The notes: a model not told the origin generated them from the sequence alone. Counted from the first letter of the stretch, positions 8,894 through 19,046 are shown. The stretch: DNA of 64,000 nt from an uncultured Prevotella sp. (GCA_900315635.1 OMZV01000001.1:180168-244167), one strand, 5' to 3'. Translations and numbers: made by a program.

Positions 8894-9916
8894 TTATCTC
8901 TGTACACGACCTGAAGCGTTACCGGCTGCAAGGCTCTTAACCTCTGCCTCGCTAACAAGGTTGAAGTCGCCAGGGATAGTGTGCTTCAGAGCAGAAGCTG
9001 CAACTGCATACTCGAGAGCATCGCCCTGGTTGTCCATTGTCAGCAGACCGTGGATAAGACCACCTGCAAATGAGTCACCACCACCAACACGGTCGATAAT
9101 CGGGTTGATGTCGTAGTGCTTGCTCTCATAGAAGTCCTTACCATTGTAGATAAGTGCCTTCCAGCCATTGTATGTTGCACTGTAAGACTCACGGAGAGTA
9201 GAAACAACATACTTGAAGCCGAACTCCTTCATCATGCCCTTGAAGATATTGTAGTAACCTGTTGCATCGGTGTTTCCGTGCTCAACATCTGCGTCTGGCT
9301 TGAAGCCAAGGCAGAGGGCAGCGTCTTCCTCATTGCCAATGCAAACATCAACATACTTCATGAGAGGACGCATAACGGAGATAGCCTTCTCTGAAGTCCA
9401 GAGTTTCTTACGGAAGTTAAGGTCAACTGACACTGTAACACCGTGACGCTTTGCAGCCTCACAAGCCAGGCGGGTCAGCTCAGCAGCCTTGTCTGAGATG
9501 GCAGGAGTGATACCTGACCAATGGAACCATGCTGCACCTTCCATTATCTTATCGAAGTCGAAGTCTGAAGGATCAGCCTCGGCAATAGCACTATGGGCGC
9601 GGTCGTAGATAACCTTTGACGGACGCATTGCTGCTCCGGTCTCTGCATAGTAAAGTCCTACACGCTCACCACCACGTGCAATATAGTCTGTCTTAACACC
9701 ATAACGACGCAGAGCATTGACAGCGATCTGACCAATCTCGTGGCTTGGGAGCTTAGTAACGAAGTAAGCCTCATGACCATAGTTTGCAAGAGATACTGCA
9801 ACGTTGGCTTCACCGCCACCTGGAATAATACGGAAAGAATCTGTCTGGATGAAACGGTCGTTTCCCTCTGGGGAGAGGCGGAGCATAATCTCGCCTAATG
9901 TAACTACTTTAGCCAT
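8894..9916 (-). CDS. kdgK: 2-keto-3-deoxygluconate kinase (PfkB family)
   Basis: 340 residues of the ribokinase/PfkB fold. It phosphorylates 2-keto-3-deoxygluconate (KDG) to KDPG using ATP. The N-terminal substrate loop is PGGGEANVAVSLANYG (about 32-47); the C-terminal signature DRVGGGDSFAGG (from about 275) holds the catalytic Asp281 and anion hole. First gene of the minus-strand set kdgK-eda; a -7 box lies at 10065-10072. Opposite lies a LacI regulator followed by altronate dehydratase, which makes KDG, so the locus forms the lower uronate pathway. Confidence 0.93.
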   Translation of the reverse strand: MAKVVTLGEIMLRLSPEGNDRFIQTDSFRIIPGGGEANVAVSLANYGHEAYFVTKLPSHEIGQIAVNALRRYGVKTDYIARGGERVGLYYAETGAAMRPSKVIYDRAHSAIAEADPSDFDFDKIMEGAAWFHWSGITPAISDKAAELTRLACEAAKRHGVTVSVDLNFRKKLWTSEKAISVMRPLMKYVDVCIGNEEDAALCLGFKPDADVEHGNTDATGYYNIFKGMMKEFGFKYVVSTLRESYSATYNGWKALIYNGKDFYESKHYDINPIIDRVGGGDSFAGGLIHGLLTMDNQGDALEYAVAASALKHTIPGDFNLVSEAEVKSLAAGNASGRVQR

Positions 9917-10229
9917 TTTTGTTTGATTTGATTAAAATTAGTTTTGATATTGTTTTTTATTATCGTAATTCGTTTTTGGCAAGATGGATAACCATTGCGG
10001 AAAATCCAAGTACTATTGTTAATTCAGATGAACGGAACATTGCTGTATTCCCATTAAGTGACCACAAAGTTAGCCATAATTTTTATTAAACGGAAAATAA
10101 AACGCACTTTTTTTCTGTTTAGCACAAAAATATCGGCTGTGTTTTCGCACAATTCAACTTTTATTGCTACTTTTGCACCCAAACTACATTAATCACTATA
10201 ATACTAATAGGTAATCAAAAAAGGCAAAG
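9917..10229. promoter_or_regulatory. Divergent kdgK / lacI intergenic control region
   Basis: 313 bp without a gene. It carries a minus-strand -7 box for kdgK (TAACTTTG, 10065-10072) and a plus-strand TACTTTTGC (10168-10176) for the LacI-type gene. The kdgK leader is about 150 nt and A/T-rich. I did not find a convincing palindromic operator, though a LacI-family regulator encoded next door would be expected to bind here. Confidence 0.6.
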
Positions 10230-11294
10230 ATGAAGGAGAAGATTAGGATCAAGGACATTGCCCAGAAGGCGGAAGTGTCGGTCGGGACTGTCGACCGAGT
10301 TATACACAAGCGCCCAAACGTGTCGAAGAGTGCAAGGGAAAAGGTTGAGAAAGCTCTTAAGGAGATGAACTATCAGCCTAATGTCTACGCTAGTGCACTG
10401 GCGTATAACCGTTCATACAACTTCTATGTGATTCTGCCAAAACATGGTAGTGAAGCATACTGGGAGGAAATAGAGAACGGAGCAATGAAGGCTAACGAGC
10501 AGAGACGTGACTTTTCCATTAACGTCAAGATTCTATATTATGAGAGATTTGACAGCAAATCATTCAAGGCAACGGCTAATGAATGCATTGACACAAATCC
10601 CGATGGAGTCGTTCTGGTTCCAACAGACTTGGACACAACGAAAGTGATGACCGACAAGCTTCACCAGCTGAATATTCCATTTATTCTCCTTGACTCCTAT
10701 ATGCCGGACCTCAAACCACTGTCCTTCTTCGGACAGGATTCGTTCCAAAGTGGCTATTTCGCCGCAAAGATGCTAATGCTGATAGCACGCGACGAGAAGA
10801 GGATAATGCTTATGAAGCAGACAAAGAACGGCCAGGTTGCCAGTAAGCAACAGGCAAACCGTGAAGTTGGATTCAGACATTACATGGAGGATCATTTCCC
10901 AGACGTGGAAATAGTAGAACTGGACTTACAGCAAGACAAAGAAAAGAAACACTGGGATGCAAAGCTGGAGAACTTTTTCACGGAGAATCCCGATATACAT
11001 CACTGCATTACCCTGACTTCAAAAGCTCACATCGTGGCAGACTTTCTCCTGAAAACCAACCGCCGGGACATTCAGATAATGGGCTATGATGTCGTCGACA
11101 AGAACAAGCGGGACATCAAGGAAGGGTCAATATCATTCCTGATTGCCCAGCATGCATTCCAGCAAGGATTCTCCTGCATTGATACACTGTTCCGTGCGGT
11201 AGTCCTCAAGAAGAAGGTTCAGCCGGTGAACTACATGCCGATTGAACTCCTCTCGAAAGAGAATATTGACTTCTACCGCCGCATGCAGGTGTAG
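10230..11294 (+). CDS. LacI-family transcriptional regulator (uronate locus)
   Basis: 354 residues. The N-terminal LacI helix-turn-helix (IRIKDIAQKAEVSVGTVDRV, about 5-24) and hinge are followed by a periplasmic-binding-protein-like effector domain (about 65-340). It starts the uxaA-containing transcript and is divergent from kdgK, so it very likely controls uronate or KDG use, with a sugar acid as effector. That role is inferred from position; the effector pocket cannot be read. The gap to uxaA is 97 bp, so cotranscription is plausible. Confidence 0.88.
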   Translation: MKEKIRIKDIAQKAEVSVGTVDRVIHKRPNVSKSAREKVEKALKEMNYQPNVYASALAYNRSYNFYVILPKHGSEAYWEEIENGAMKANEQRRDFSINVKILYYERFDSKSFKATANECIDTNPDGVVLVPTDLDTTKVMTDKLHQLNIPFILLDSYMPDLKPLSFFGQDSFQSGYFAAKMLMLIARDEKRIMLMKQTKNGQVASKQQANREVGFRHYMEDHFPDVEIVELDLQQDKEKKHWDAKLENFFTENPDIHHCITLTSKAHIVADFLLKTNRRDIQIMGYDVVDKNKRDIKEGSISFLIAQHAFQQGFSCIDTLFRAVVLKKKVQPVNYMPIELLSKENIDFYRRMQV

Positions 11295-11391
11295 AAGACC
11301 TGAAAAAGAATACATTAACATTATCATTATAAACACATTAAAAAAGATCTTTGAACTTCATCTGAAGGGAAAAGTATAGCAAACAAACGAA

Positions 11392-12888
11392 ATGAAACAA
11401 TCTTCTTACATCAAAATCAACCCTGCCGATTCAGTAGTGGTTTGTCTGCGTCCGTTCAAAAAGGGCGAAACCATCGAAGTTGACGGCAAGGAAATCGAAG
11501 TTCTGCAAGATACTCCTGCAGGTCACAAAGTCCTTATCAAGGATGCACCAAAGGGAGAGAACATAATAAAATATGGCTATCCGATCGGTCATGCACGTGA
11601 GGATTTGAAAGCCGGACAATGGGTTAATGAGCATAATCTGAAGACAAATCTCGCAGGCACTCTTACCTACGAGTATCATCCGGTTGACGCTCATCTCGAT
11701 ATTCCAAAGGAGAACCGCACATTCAAAGGCTATGTCCGCAAGAATGGCGATGTAGGAACACGTAATGAAATATGGATTGTTCCGACTGTAGGCTGTGTCA
11801 ACGGTATCGGAGAACAGCTCGTTAAACGTCTTACCGAGGAGACTCGCCTTGAGGGAATCGACGCCATTCACTGTTGGCATCACAACTATGGTTGCTCTCA
11901 GCTTGACGCCGACCACGAGAATACTCGTAAGATTCTGCGTGACATCTGCCTTCATCCTAATGCAGGTGGTGTTCTTGTTCTGTCACTCGGATGTGAGAAC
12001 AACCAGCCGGATGCGTTCATGGAACTTCTTGGTGACTACGACAAAGACCGCATAAAACTCCTTATAACCCAGAAGGTTGAAGGCGATGAACTTGAGGAAG
12101 GAATGAAGATTCTGCGCCAGCTCTATGCTCAGGCAAAGGAGGACAAGCGTACTGACGTCCCGGTTAGCAAACTTCGCATCGGTCTGAAGTGTGGAGGAAG
12201 TGACGGATTCAGCGGTATTACCGCGAACCCATTGGTCGGTGAACTGAGCGACTGGCTGGTTGCACAAGGTGGAACAACAGTTTTGACAGAGGTTCCGGAG
12301 ATGTTCGGTGCTGAGACAATTCTGATGAACCGTTGTAAGACTCGCGAGCTCTTCGACCAGACCGTGTCAATGATAAACAACTTCAAGGAGTATTTCCTCA
12401 GTCATGGAGAGCCTGTCGGCGAGAATCCTTCACCAGGAAACAAAGCCGGCGGAATCTCAACTCTTGAGGACAAGGCTCTTGGATGCACACAGAAATGTGG
12501 TAAGGGTCCTGTTAGTGGAGTAATGGAATATGGTGAGCGTCTGCATAATGACGGACTTAACCTGCTTTCGGCTCCGGGCAATGACCTTGTTGCCGCAACG
12601 GCATTGGCTTCTTGTGGATGCCAGCTCGTAACCTTCACCACCGGTAGAGGCACGCCTTTCGGCACGTTTGTTCCGACAATGAAGATTTCGACCAACAACG
12701 ACCTTGCAGCCCGTAAACCGAATTGGATAGACTTCAACGCCGGACAGCTCTTGCTCGGAAAGGACATGAAGAGTGTTCGTGACGCCTTCATCGACAAGGT
12801 CATTGCCGTGGCAAGTGGCGAGAAGGCTCGTAACGAAATAAACGGATACAGCGAGATAGCCATCTTCAAGAATGGCGTCACGCTGTAA
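11392..12888 (+). CDS. uxaA: Altronate dehydratase
   Basis: 498 residues, full length for UxaA. It dehydrates D-altronate to 2-keto-3-deoxygluconate in galacturonate catabolism. An N-terminal SAF-type domain (about 1-95, YGYPIGHARED) is followed by the dehydratase core with GDVGTRNEIWIVPTVGC, HNYGCSQL, and the cysteine-containing segments LSLGCENNQ and GCTQKCGKGP typical of this iron-dependent family. Its product feeds KdgK and Eda encoded on the other strand. UxaB, which makes altronate, is not in the window; UxaC is at 44708. Confidence 0.95.
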   Translation: MKQSSYIKINPADSVVVCLRPFKKGETIEVDGKEIEVLQDTPAGHKVLIKDAPKGENIIKYGYPIGHAREDLKAGQWVNEHNLKTNLAGTLTYEYHPVDAHLDIPKENRTFKGYVRKNGDVGTRNEIWIVPTVGCVNGIGEQLVKRLTEETRLEGIDAIHCWHHNYGCSQLDADHENTRKILRDICLHPNAGGVLVLSLGCENNQPDAFMELLGDYDKDRIKLLITQKVEGDELEEGMKILRQLYAQAKEDKRTDVPVSKLRIGLKCGGSDGFSGITANPLVGELSDWLVAQGGTTVLTEVPEMFGAETILMNRCKTRELFDQTVSMINNFKEYFLSHGEPVGENPSPGNKAGGISTLEDKALGCTQKCGKGPVSGVMEYGERLHNDGLNLLSAPGNDLVAATALASCGCQLVTFTTGRGTPFGTFVPTMKISTNNDLAARKPNWIDFNAGQLLLGKDMKSVRDAFIDKVIAVASGEKARNEINGYSEIAIFKNGVTL

Positions 12889-12984
12889 GAATGAAAGATT
12901 GAAAAATTGAAAAAATGAACAAAATGAAAGATTGAAAAATGAATTCTTACATTCATTCTTTCAATTTCTCAATCTTTGAATATT
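12889..12984. repeat. A/T-rich inverted repeat of the GAAAGATTGAAAAATTG type
   Basis: Between uxaA and the antiporter, GAATGAAAGATTGAAAAATT at the left end is mirrored by CATTCTTTCAATTTCTCAATC at the right end, with degenerate tandem copies between. A similar block lies at 49018-49149. It could form a long weak hairpin separating the two genes; its meaning is unknown. Confidence 0.6.
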
Positions 12985-14298
12985 ATGATTATGATTAGCA
13001 ATAAGAAAGGTTTGAGGGCGTTATCGCCATTGTTTTTGCTGTTGGCACTCATAGTGATAATCATCGTGATGTCACTTTCGGGTACAACTATTGACGGGAA
13101 AAGTGTTCCGGTCATGCCTTTGACAGTGGCCTTTCTTATTGCTAGTATTTATGCAGTGGCAATGTCGGGCGACATGCCACTAAAAAAACGCATTGATACT
13201 TACAGCAAAGGAGCTGGTGCTTCCGACCTTCTCCTTATGCTTTGGATATATGTTCTGGCTGGAGCATTTGCCGCTTCGGCAAAGGCTATAGGCAGTATTG
13301 ACACAACTGTCAATCTTACATTGAGTGTATTGCCATCGAACTTGATTTTACCGGGATTGTTCCTTGCCGCTTGCTTCATTTCGATAAGTATCGGAACAAG
13401 CGTAGGAACAGTGGTTGCACTCGTCCCGATAGCGGCAGGGATAGCAACGCAAACTGGTTCAAATATTGCCCTCATTACTGCAATAGTAGTTGGCGGAGCT
13501 TACTTTGGCGATAATCTGAGCTTTATCTCAGATACAACTGTGGTGGCAACACAGACCCAGCATTGTAAGATGAGTGACAAGTTCCGGGTCAACGTGATGA
13601 TTGTTGCTCCTGCGGCACTCATCATTCTCATTGTTTATGCCATACTTGGAGCAAACGTACAAGCGCCGACTCATGTAGGAGAAGTCAGCTTCATAAAAGT
13701 TCTTCCTTATCTTGTAGTCCTCATTACGGCTATTTGCGGAATGAACGTCATGGTTGTCCTTTCGCTAGGAATTGTGCTATGCGGTATCATCGGACTATTT
13801 GCCGGAGATTTCGGATTATTCGGATGGTTCCTTAATATGAATACCGGAATAATCGGAATGGGAGAAATGGTAATCATTGCCATGATGGCGGGCGGTATGC
13901 TTGGAATGATTAAACGGAATGGCGGTATCGACTATATTATACAGAAGTTGACGGCTCATGTAAACACACGGCGGGGTGCAGAATTGTCTATAGCAGCACT
14001 CGTCAGTTTGGTAAACATCTGTACGGCAAACAATACCATCGCTATTCTGACTGTTGGCGGTATATCACAACAGATAGGCGACCGTTTCGAAGTTGATAAC
14101 CGTAAGGCAGCAAGTATTCTTGATACATTCTCATGTTGCATACAGGGCATTCTGCCATACGGAGTCCAGATACTTCTGGCGGCAGGTCTCTCTGGGCAAA
14201 GTCCTATAGACATACTGCCTTATCTGTATTATCCATTTGCCATTGGCATTGCGGCACTTGTTGCAATATTAATAAGGTATCCTAAGAAATATAGTTAA
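12985..14298 (+). CDS. NhaC-family Na+/H+ antiporter-like membrane protein
   Basis: 438 residues with about 11 membrane helices. The family pattern is seen in SISIGTSVGTVVALVPIAAG and GGAYFGDNLSFISDTTVVAT, the latter close to the GDxxSPxSDTT motif of NhaC exchangers. I chose the ATG at 12985 rather than a TTG 9 bp earlier, because the latter falls in the repeat; another ATG is at 12991. Gene order after uxaA suggests the same transcript, perhaps for ion or proton balance during uronate uptake, or for export of an acid. Substrate not certain. Confidence 0.8.
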   Translation: MIMISNKKGLRALSPLFLLLALIVIIIVMSLSGTTIDGKSVPVMPLTVAFLIASIYAVAMSGDMPLKKRIDTYSKGAGASDLLLMLWIYVLAGAFAASAKAIGSIDTTVNLTLSVLPSNLILPGLFLAACFISISIGTSVGTVVALVPIAAGIATQTGSNIALITAIVVGGAYFGDNLSFISDTTVVATQTQHCKMSDKFRVNVMIVAPAALIILIVYAILGANVQAPTHVGEVSFIKVLPYLVVLITAICGMNVMVVLSLGIVLCGIIGLFAGDFGLFGWFLNMNTGIIGMGEMVIIAMMAGGMLGMIKRNGGIDYIIQKLTAHVNTRRGAELSIAALVSLVNICTANNTIAILTVGGISQQIGDRFEVDNRKAASILDTFSCCIQGILPYGVQILLAAGLSGQSPIDILPYLYYPFAIGIAALVAILIRYPKKYS

Positions 14299-14357
14299 TG
14301 GCATTTCAAGGATAATATATCTATTATCAATGGTTTAAAACAATAGAGGATAGAACT

Positions 14358-15200
14358 TTGGTTAAGAAGGAAAACATAATACTTAGGAACTTCTTCCGGC
14401 TAATGAGGTCGGGGGCATTCGGTGACAAGTCATCGATTGAACCGATGTCGCCATTCAAGTGGCGTCGGCTTTATGATATGGTAGAAGCCCAAAAGGTAGT
14501 ACATATATTCGCCCGTGGGGTGAGGAATCATCAGCATAACGAAGGGCTAAATCCACCGGATGATGTCATCAGCAAGGCTAAAGAATACATAGAGAATCAT
14601 CCTCAACCAACGACCAACAATGTAATGCAAGCGCTTCCGGACGCTTCTATGAGCAATAGTATGTTGAATCACAGGTTTCAGAAGATTGTTTATAAGGAGC
14701 GCCATAGCATTGACACCTCAGTTGAGTCTCTTGGATTATTGCAAATTATAGTATTCAATGTAGATTCTATGCTTAATCGCGGCATGAGCCTTGACGGCAT
14801 TATCAGATTGGGACAATACCTGAGAAGTCCGTCAGGAGCCCGGCTTGATGATGTCAAGATAGACCGATGGCTGGTGAAACTCCACTTGGTTAGGATGGCT
14901 GAGCTTCAAGGCAACATACTTGTTGAGGTGTTTGGTTTCGACCCGCAGGAAGTCCCGTTCGTCCACAAGGCCGACCGTGAGGCTTACAATATTACGGTCA
15001 GGGCGGTAAGCTACCTTGCCAAGGACACAGCCGAGGAATGGCATTTCCGTCAAGGACGAAGTGGATTTGTGCAGAACAATTCCCGAATAATGAGGCGAAA
15101 TCTTCGACGGAGCATGAGGTATTTCGTTTATGCACCGATAGAGACCACAAGCAACTTCCTCTCCGGATTGGGGCACAGCCTTTCAGAGATAGAGGAGTAA
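14358..15200 (+). CDS. Conserved hypothetical protein, TTG start
   Basis: 280 residues, soluble, no signal peptide or membrane segment. I do not recognise a domain with confidence. The N-terminal half is basic (RNFFRLMRSGAFGD, PFKWRRLYDMVEAQ); the middle is helical; the end has a basic stretch RIMRRNLRRSMRY. The start is TTG at 14358, supported by a GAGGA ribosome-binding sequence 7 nt upstream and by the absence of ATG or GTG further upstream in frame. It stands alone between the antiporter and a coiled-coil secreted protein. Confidence 0.6.
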   Translation: MVKKENIILRNFFRLMRSGAFGDKSSIEPMSPFKWRRLYDMVEAQKVVHIFARGVRNHQHNEGLNPPDDVISKAKEYIENHPQPTTNNVMQALPDASMSNSMLNHRFQKIVYKERHSIDTSVESLGLLQIIVFNVDSMLNRGMSLDGIIRLGQYLRSPSGARLDDVKIDRWLVKLHLVRMAELQGNILVEVFGFDPQEVPFVHKADREAYNITVRAVSYLAKDTAEEWHFRQGRSGFVQNNSRIMRRNLRRSMRYFVYAPIETTSNFLSGLGHSLSEIEE

Positions 15201-15281
15201 ATATAAAATGAAGATTAAGCAGAAGATAGTGAGATTTGCGTTAAATTATCCTTAAGATAGAGATTATTCAGTAAGTTTTAT

Positions 15282-15290
15282 TACTTTTGC
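15282..15290 (+). promoter_or_regulatory. -7 box TACTTTTGC for the DUF4468 gene
   Basis: Matches the Bacteroidota TAnnTTTGC consensus 33 nt before the ATG at 15324. Confidence 0.6.
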
Positions 15291-15323
15291 CCTAAAATAA
15301 TACAAAACAGACCAAAATTAGAT

Positions 15324-16406
15324 ATGAAGAAAATACTATTCTTTCTTTTAATGGCAGTGCCTATGATGGCATCAGCTCAATCTACACTAACACCACAGGA
15401 ACAACTCGAACAGGCTCAAAAGCAACTTGAAGAAGCCCAGAAAGCTCTTGAAGCCGCAAAGGTCAACGCCCAGCACGCCCAGGAAGAGGCTGCAAAAGCT
15501 AAAGCTGAGGCTGAAGCAAAGGCAAAGGCTGAAGCAGAGGCTAAAGCAAAAGCAGATGCAGAGGCAAAAGCCAAGACTGAAGAGATTCAGAAGCAGATTG
15601 AAGCCATGAAGAAGGAAACGGCTCGTTTACAGGAAGAAGCTGCTAAGGCAAAGGAACAGATCAAGACCGTTGAGGAACCTACCAAAGCAGTTACGCCAAC
15701 TCCGGCAAAGACTGTAACACCAGCTCCTGTCAAAGCAAATGAGCCAGAGAAGAAAGTAGAAATCATTGAGGCTAATCCGGTTTCACAAGAGACAAAAGTA
15801 GCTCCTTCAAATAAAAAACAGAACTCTGCTAAGGTTGAGGAAGAGAAAGGTGTGAAGACCCGCCTTGCTTCAATCAATGATGACGACGACAACGAAGAGG
15901 ACAAGTCAGTTTATCTTGCAAAGAACGCTGTGCCTGTTGTTAACGGCAAGGTGGTTTGGTCAGCCGTAATTAAGGTTCCAGGAAAGAGCGCCGATGAGAT
16001 CTACAATATTACAGATGAATATCTCAAAGCCCTGACATCCGACAAACTTCAACTTGAAGGAAGTAAGGTCGCCATTGATAATAAGGCTAAGCACAACCTT
16101 ACGGCAACAGTCCACGAGTGGCTTATATTCAAGAACTCTGCCCTTGCTCTCGACCGTGCCGAATTCTTCTATGTACTCAATGCCGTTTGCAAGAACGGAC
16201 AGGTAGAGATAAGCATGAGCCGTCTGAAATACAAGTATGACATGCAGGGCAATGTAGAGAACTATACTGCCGAGAAATGGATTACCGACAAGGAAGCTGT
16301 CAACAAGAAGCGCACTCGCCTCTACCCAATCAGTGGCAAGTTCCGCAAGAAGTCAATCGACCGTAAGAACGAAATATTCGAGACTCTTGCCCAGGCATTG
16401 CAGTAA
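15324..16406 (+). CDS. Secreted coiled-coil protein with C-terminal DUF4468-like domain
   Basis: 360 residues. Signal peptide 1-18 (MASA-Q cleavage), then residues 25-115 are a charged Ala/Lys/Glu coiled coil with tandem AEAKAKA units like TolA, then a Pro/Thr/Lys-rich linker (115-150), then from about 195 a globular domain with KVVWSAVIKVPGKS, HEWLIF, TAEKWITDKEAVNKK and GKFRKKSIDRKN, the pattern I recall for DUF4468. The layout suggests a periplasmic rod that places a small domain at a distance, perhaps across the envelope. It has its own promoter. Function unknown. Confidence 0.75.
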   Translation: MKKILFFLLMAVPMMASAQSTLTPQEQLEQAQKQLEEAQKALEAAKVNAQHAQEEAAKAKAEAEAKAKAEAEAKAKADAEAKAKTEEIQKQIEAMKKETARLQEEAAKAKEQIKTVEEPTKAVTPTPAKTVTPAPVKANEPEKKVEIIEANPVSQETKVAPSNKKQNSAKVEEEKGVKTRLASINDDDDNEEDKSVYLAKNAVPVVNGKVVWSAVIKVPGKSADEIYNITDEYLKALTSDKLQLEGSKVAIDNKAKHNLTATVHEWLIFKNSALALDRAEFFYVLNAVCKNGQVEISMSRLKYKYDMQGNVENYTAEKWITDKEAVNKKRTRLYPISGKFRKKSIDRKNEIFETLAQALQ

Positions 16407-16471
16407 TAGACAGCGCCTTTCGTCAAAACATCAAAAGAAAGGCAATTTTCAAGTATATTAGTTTATAAGAT

Positions 16472-16684
16472 ATGGAACCATCCAGACATCATCGCCATAA
16501 GGAACTGAACAAAGAACGTGACCAGTTCCTTATGGTTCGTCAGATTCTAAATATTATTTTCATGATAGGCGCGGTTATAGGAGTTATAATCTTCCTGACC
16601 GGCAATTCCACTACAGGAACAATTGTCATTCTTGCATCAATGGTTTTCAAGATAGCAGAATGCGGTTTCAGATTCTTCGGATAA
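16472..16684 (+). CDS. Small two-helix membrane protein, hypothetical
   Basis: 70 residues. A charged cytoplasmic start (PSRHHRHKELNKERDQF) precedes two hydrophobic helices at about 26-43 and 50-66 with a short turn GNSTTG. It is 65 bp after the DUF4468 gene and 30 bp before the porin gene, all on the same strand. No function can be assigned. Confidence 0.6.
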   Translation: MEPSRHHRHKELNKERDQFLMVRQILNIIFMIGAVIGVIIFLTGNSTTGTIVILASMVFKIAECGFRFFG

Positions 16685-16714
16685 AGCATCCAACGTAGAC
16701 TTCACAATTAATAA

Positions 16715-19000
16715 ATGAAGAAACTCTTCCTTATTTTAATCTGTCTCCTAGCCTTTGTTTCGGGCTCATACGCACAGATTAACGACGATACAGATAACGG
16801 ACAGTTTACCGACAATGACGAATATACGGCAGGAGGTTACCAGCGCGACAGGAACTTCGGCCGTTCTGATTCTATACAAAGCCAGCATAAAGAGATACCG
16901 CGTGGCATCAAGGTCTGGACTATTGACGAGCGTTTCGGTGACCTTACGCCTGCCGTACCGGATACTCTTTCATACATGTTCATGAACAGTATCTTCACCA
17001 CAGGCTTGCATGGCGAATACAACACCCTTGGAAATGTTGGTTCACCACGAATAAACCGTATATTTGCCGACAGGCTTGGGCGCTCAGAATTCGCATTCCT
17101 CGACCCTTACGACTATTTTATCGTACAACCAGGACAGTTCCATTTCACATCAACTTACTCACCGATTACCGTTGTATCATACAATACTGCTGGTGACCGC
17201 ACGGATGGTGAGGACCATCTTAAAGTACTCTTTGCCGTCAATGCGGGCAAGCGTTGGGGATTCGGATTCAAATTCGACTATATCTACGGACGTGGCTATT
17301 ATTCCAGCCAAAGCACCAGCCATTTTAATTATTCCATGTGGGCAAGTTATCTTGGCGAACGCTATCAGGCTCATCTCCTGCTATCGACAAACCATCAGAA
17401 GGTTGCAGAGAACGGTGGAATAACCAATGATGCTTATATCTCACACCCGGAGAGATTCAATGAGACTTATTCCGAGGAAGAGATCCCGACACAGTTCGAA
17501 CGCAACTGGAACCGTAACGACAACCAGCATATCTTCTTCAATCATCGCTATAGCCTCGGTTTCAACCGTAAAGTGCCAATGACACAGGAAGAGATTGACG
17601 CCAGAAAGTTTGCCCTGAAGAGCATGGCTGAACAGAAGAAGCAAGATGCTATCAACGAAGCCCGCCGCCAGGCAAAGAAGAATGGCGAGGAGTTCGACGA
17701 GGAAGAGTTCAAGGAAGAGCTGAAAAAGAAGGAAGAGATGGCTCGTCCTGACCAAAAGGACAATGCTTCCGAAAGCAAAGACTCTGTATGGATGAAGGAC
17801 GAGTACGTACCTGTAACGAGTTTTATCCATACGGCACGATTCGACTATTACCGTAGAATTTATGAAGCATACGAGACACCGGACTCTTTCTACCGTTCGG
17901 ATTACTATACACCTTATAAGTTTACCGGTGATTCCATCTATGACAAGACATCGAGCTGGCAGTTCCGCAATACTGTCGGCATTGCCTTGCTTGAGGGATT
18001 CAACAAGTGGGCTAAGGCTGGCTTGAAGGCTTTTGCATCATACAACATGCGCCATTTCGTACTCCCTGTAGTCGATGACAACGGCATGCAGATGTTCAAG
18101 GGCTATAACCAGACGGAACTCTCGGTTGGTGGTCAGCTTCTCAAGACTCAGGGACGGACGGTCCACTATGAAGTTAGTGGAGAACTGTGGCTAGGTGGCG
18201 ATAAGTCAGGTCAATTCCATGTTGACGCCAATGCTGACCTCAATGTTCCGCTTTTGGGCGATACGATGCAGGTTCTCGGCAACGCCTTCATCCATCGTGA
18301 CGCCCCAACATTCTACGACAACAACTGGCACTCACGCCATGCATGGTGGGACGAGGACTTCGACCAGCAATTCCACACACGCATTATGGGTGTCCTGACT
18401 TTGAAGAAGTTTGGCACTCGTCTACGCTTCAGTTATGATAATATCAAGAATTATATTTATCTCGGACAACAGAACGACCTCTTCCAGAGCGGCGACGACT
18501 ACATGATTCGTAATTATCAGATTGCCATGCGCCAGCATAGCGGGGCCATCAGCGTCATAACCGCTCAGCTGAGGCAGAAGTTCCAGTTCCTTCGCGTCTT
18601 CCATTGGGACAACGAGTTTACATTTCAGAAGTCGAGCAACGATGATGTCCTGCCTGTCCCTGCACTCAACATCTACACTAACTTGTATCTGAGGTTCAAG
18701 ATTGCCCGCGTACTGGCTTGTGATTTCGGAGCCGATGCCCGTTACTTCACAAAGTATGAGGCACCGGAGTATAGTCCGTATATGGGACAATTTGCCGTTC
18801 AGGAGAATGCCGCAAGCCGAGTGAAGATAGGTGGTTATCCGGTGGTAAACGTGTATGCAAACTTCCTCCTGCAACACACACGTTTCTTCGTCATGTTCTC
18901 ACATGTCAACGCAAGCAACGGCGATTACTTCTTCACGCCCCACTACCCTCTCAACGAACGAATATTCCGTTTCGGTCTGAGTTGGAACTTCTTCAACTAA
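16715..19000 (+). CDS. Putative outer-membrane porin (PF14121-like)
   Basis: 761 residues with signal peptide 1-20 (SYA-Q). The mature protein starts with an acidic spacer and then alternates hydrophobic and polar residues as in a beta-barrel, with many aromatic girdle residues. The C-terminus FRFGLSWNFFN ends in aromatic residues as outer-membrane barrels do. A highly charged insertion (about 288-350, rich in Lys/Glu) probably forms a loop or periplasmic part. It matches the Bacteroidota family called putative porin. Cargo unknown. Confidence 0.82.
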   Translation: MKKLFLILICLLAFVSGSYAQINDDTDNGQFTDNDEYTAGGYQRDRNFGRSDSIQSQHKEIPRGIKVWTIDERFGDLTPAVPDTLSYMFMNSIFTTGLHGEYNTLGNVGSPRINRIFADRLGRSEFAFLDPYDYFIVQPGQFHFTSTYSPITVVSYNTAGDRTDGEDHLKVLFAVNAGKRWGFGFKFDYIYGRGYYSSQSTSHFNYSMWASYLGERYQAHLLLSTNHQKVAENGGITNDAYISHPERFNETYSEEEIPTQFERNWNRNDNQHIFFNHRYSLGFNRKVPMTQEEIDARKFALKSMAEQKKQDAINEARRQAKKNGEEFDEEEFKEELKKKEEMARPDQKDNASESKDSVWMKDEYVPVTSFIHTARFDYYRRIYEAYETPDSFYRSDYYTPYKFTGDSIYDKTSSWQFRNTVGIALLEGFNKWAKAGLKAFASYNMRHFVLPVVDDNGMQMFKGYNQTELSVGGQLLKTQGRTVHYEVSGELWLGGDKSGQFHVDANADLNVPLLGDTMQVLGNAFIHRDAPTFYDNNWHSRHAWWDEDFDQQFHTRIMGVLTLKKFGTRLRFSYDNIKNYIYLGQQNDLFQSGDDYMIRNYQIAMRQHSGAISVITAQLRQKFQFLRVFHWDNEFTFQKSSNDDVLPVPALNIYTNLYLRFKIARVLACDFGADARYFTKYEAPEYSPYMGQFAVQENAASRVKIGGYPVVNVYANFLLQHTRFFVMFSHVNASNGDYFFTPHYPLNERIFRFGLSWNFFN

Positions 19001-19006
19001 AACAAT

Positions 19007-19046
19007 AAGGACTCTCTTCCACTAAGCAGGGTCTAAGTAGAGTCCT
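19007..19046 (+). terminator. Hairpin after the porin gene
   Basis: AAGGACTCT (19007-19015) pairs with AGAGTCCT (19039-19046). No T run follows directly. Downstream (19060-19110) a pyrimidine-rich stretch repeats TTACCTTT-like units up to the menA start. Confidence 0.5.
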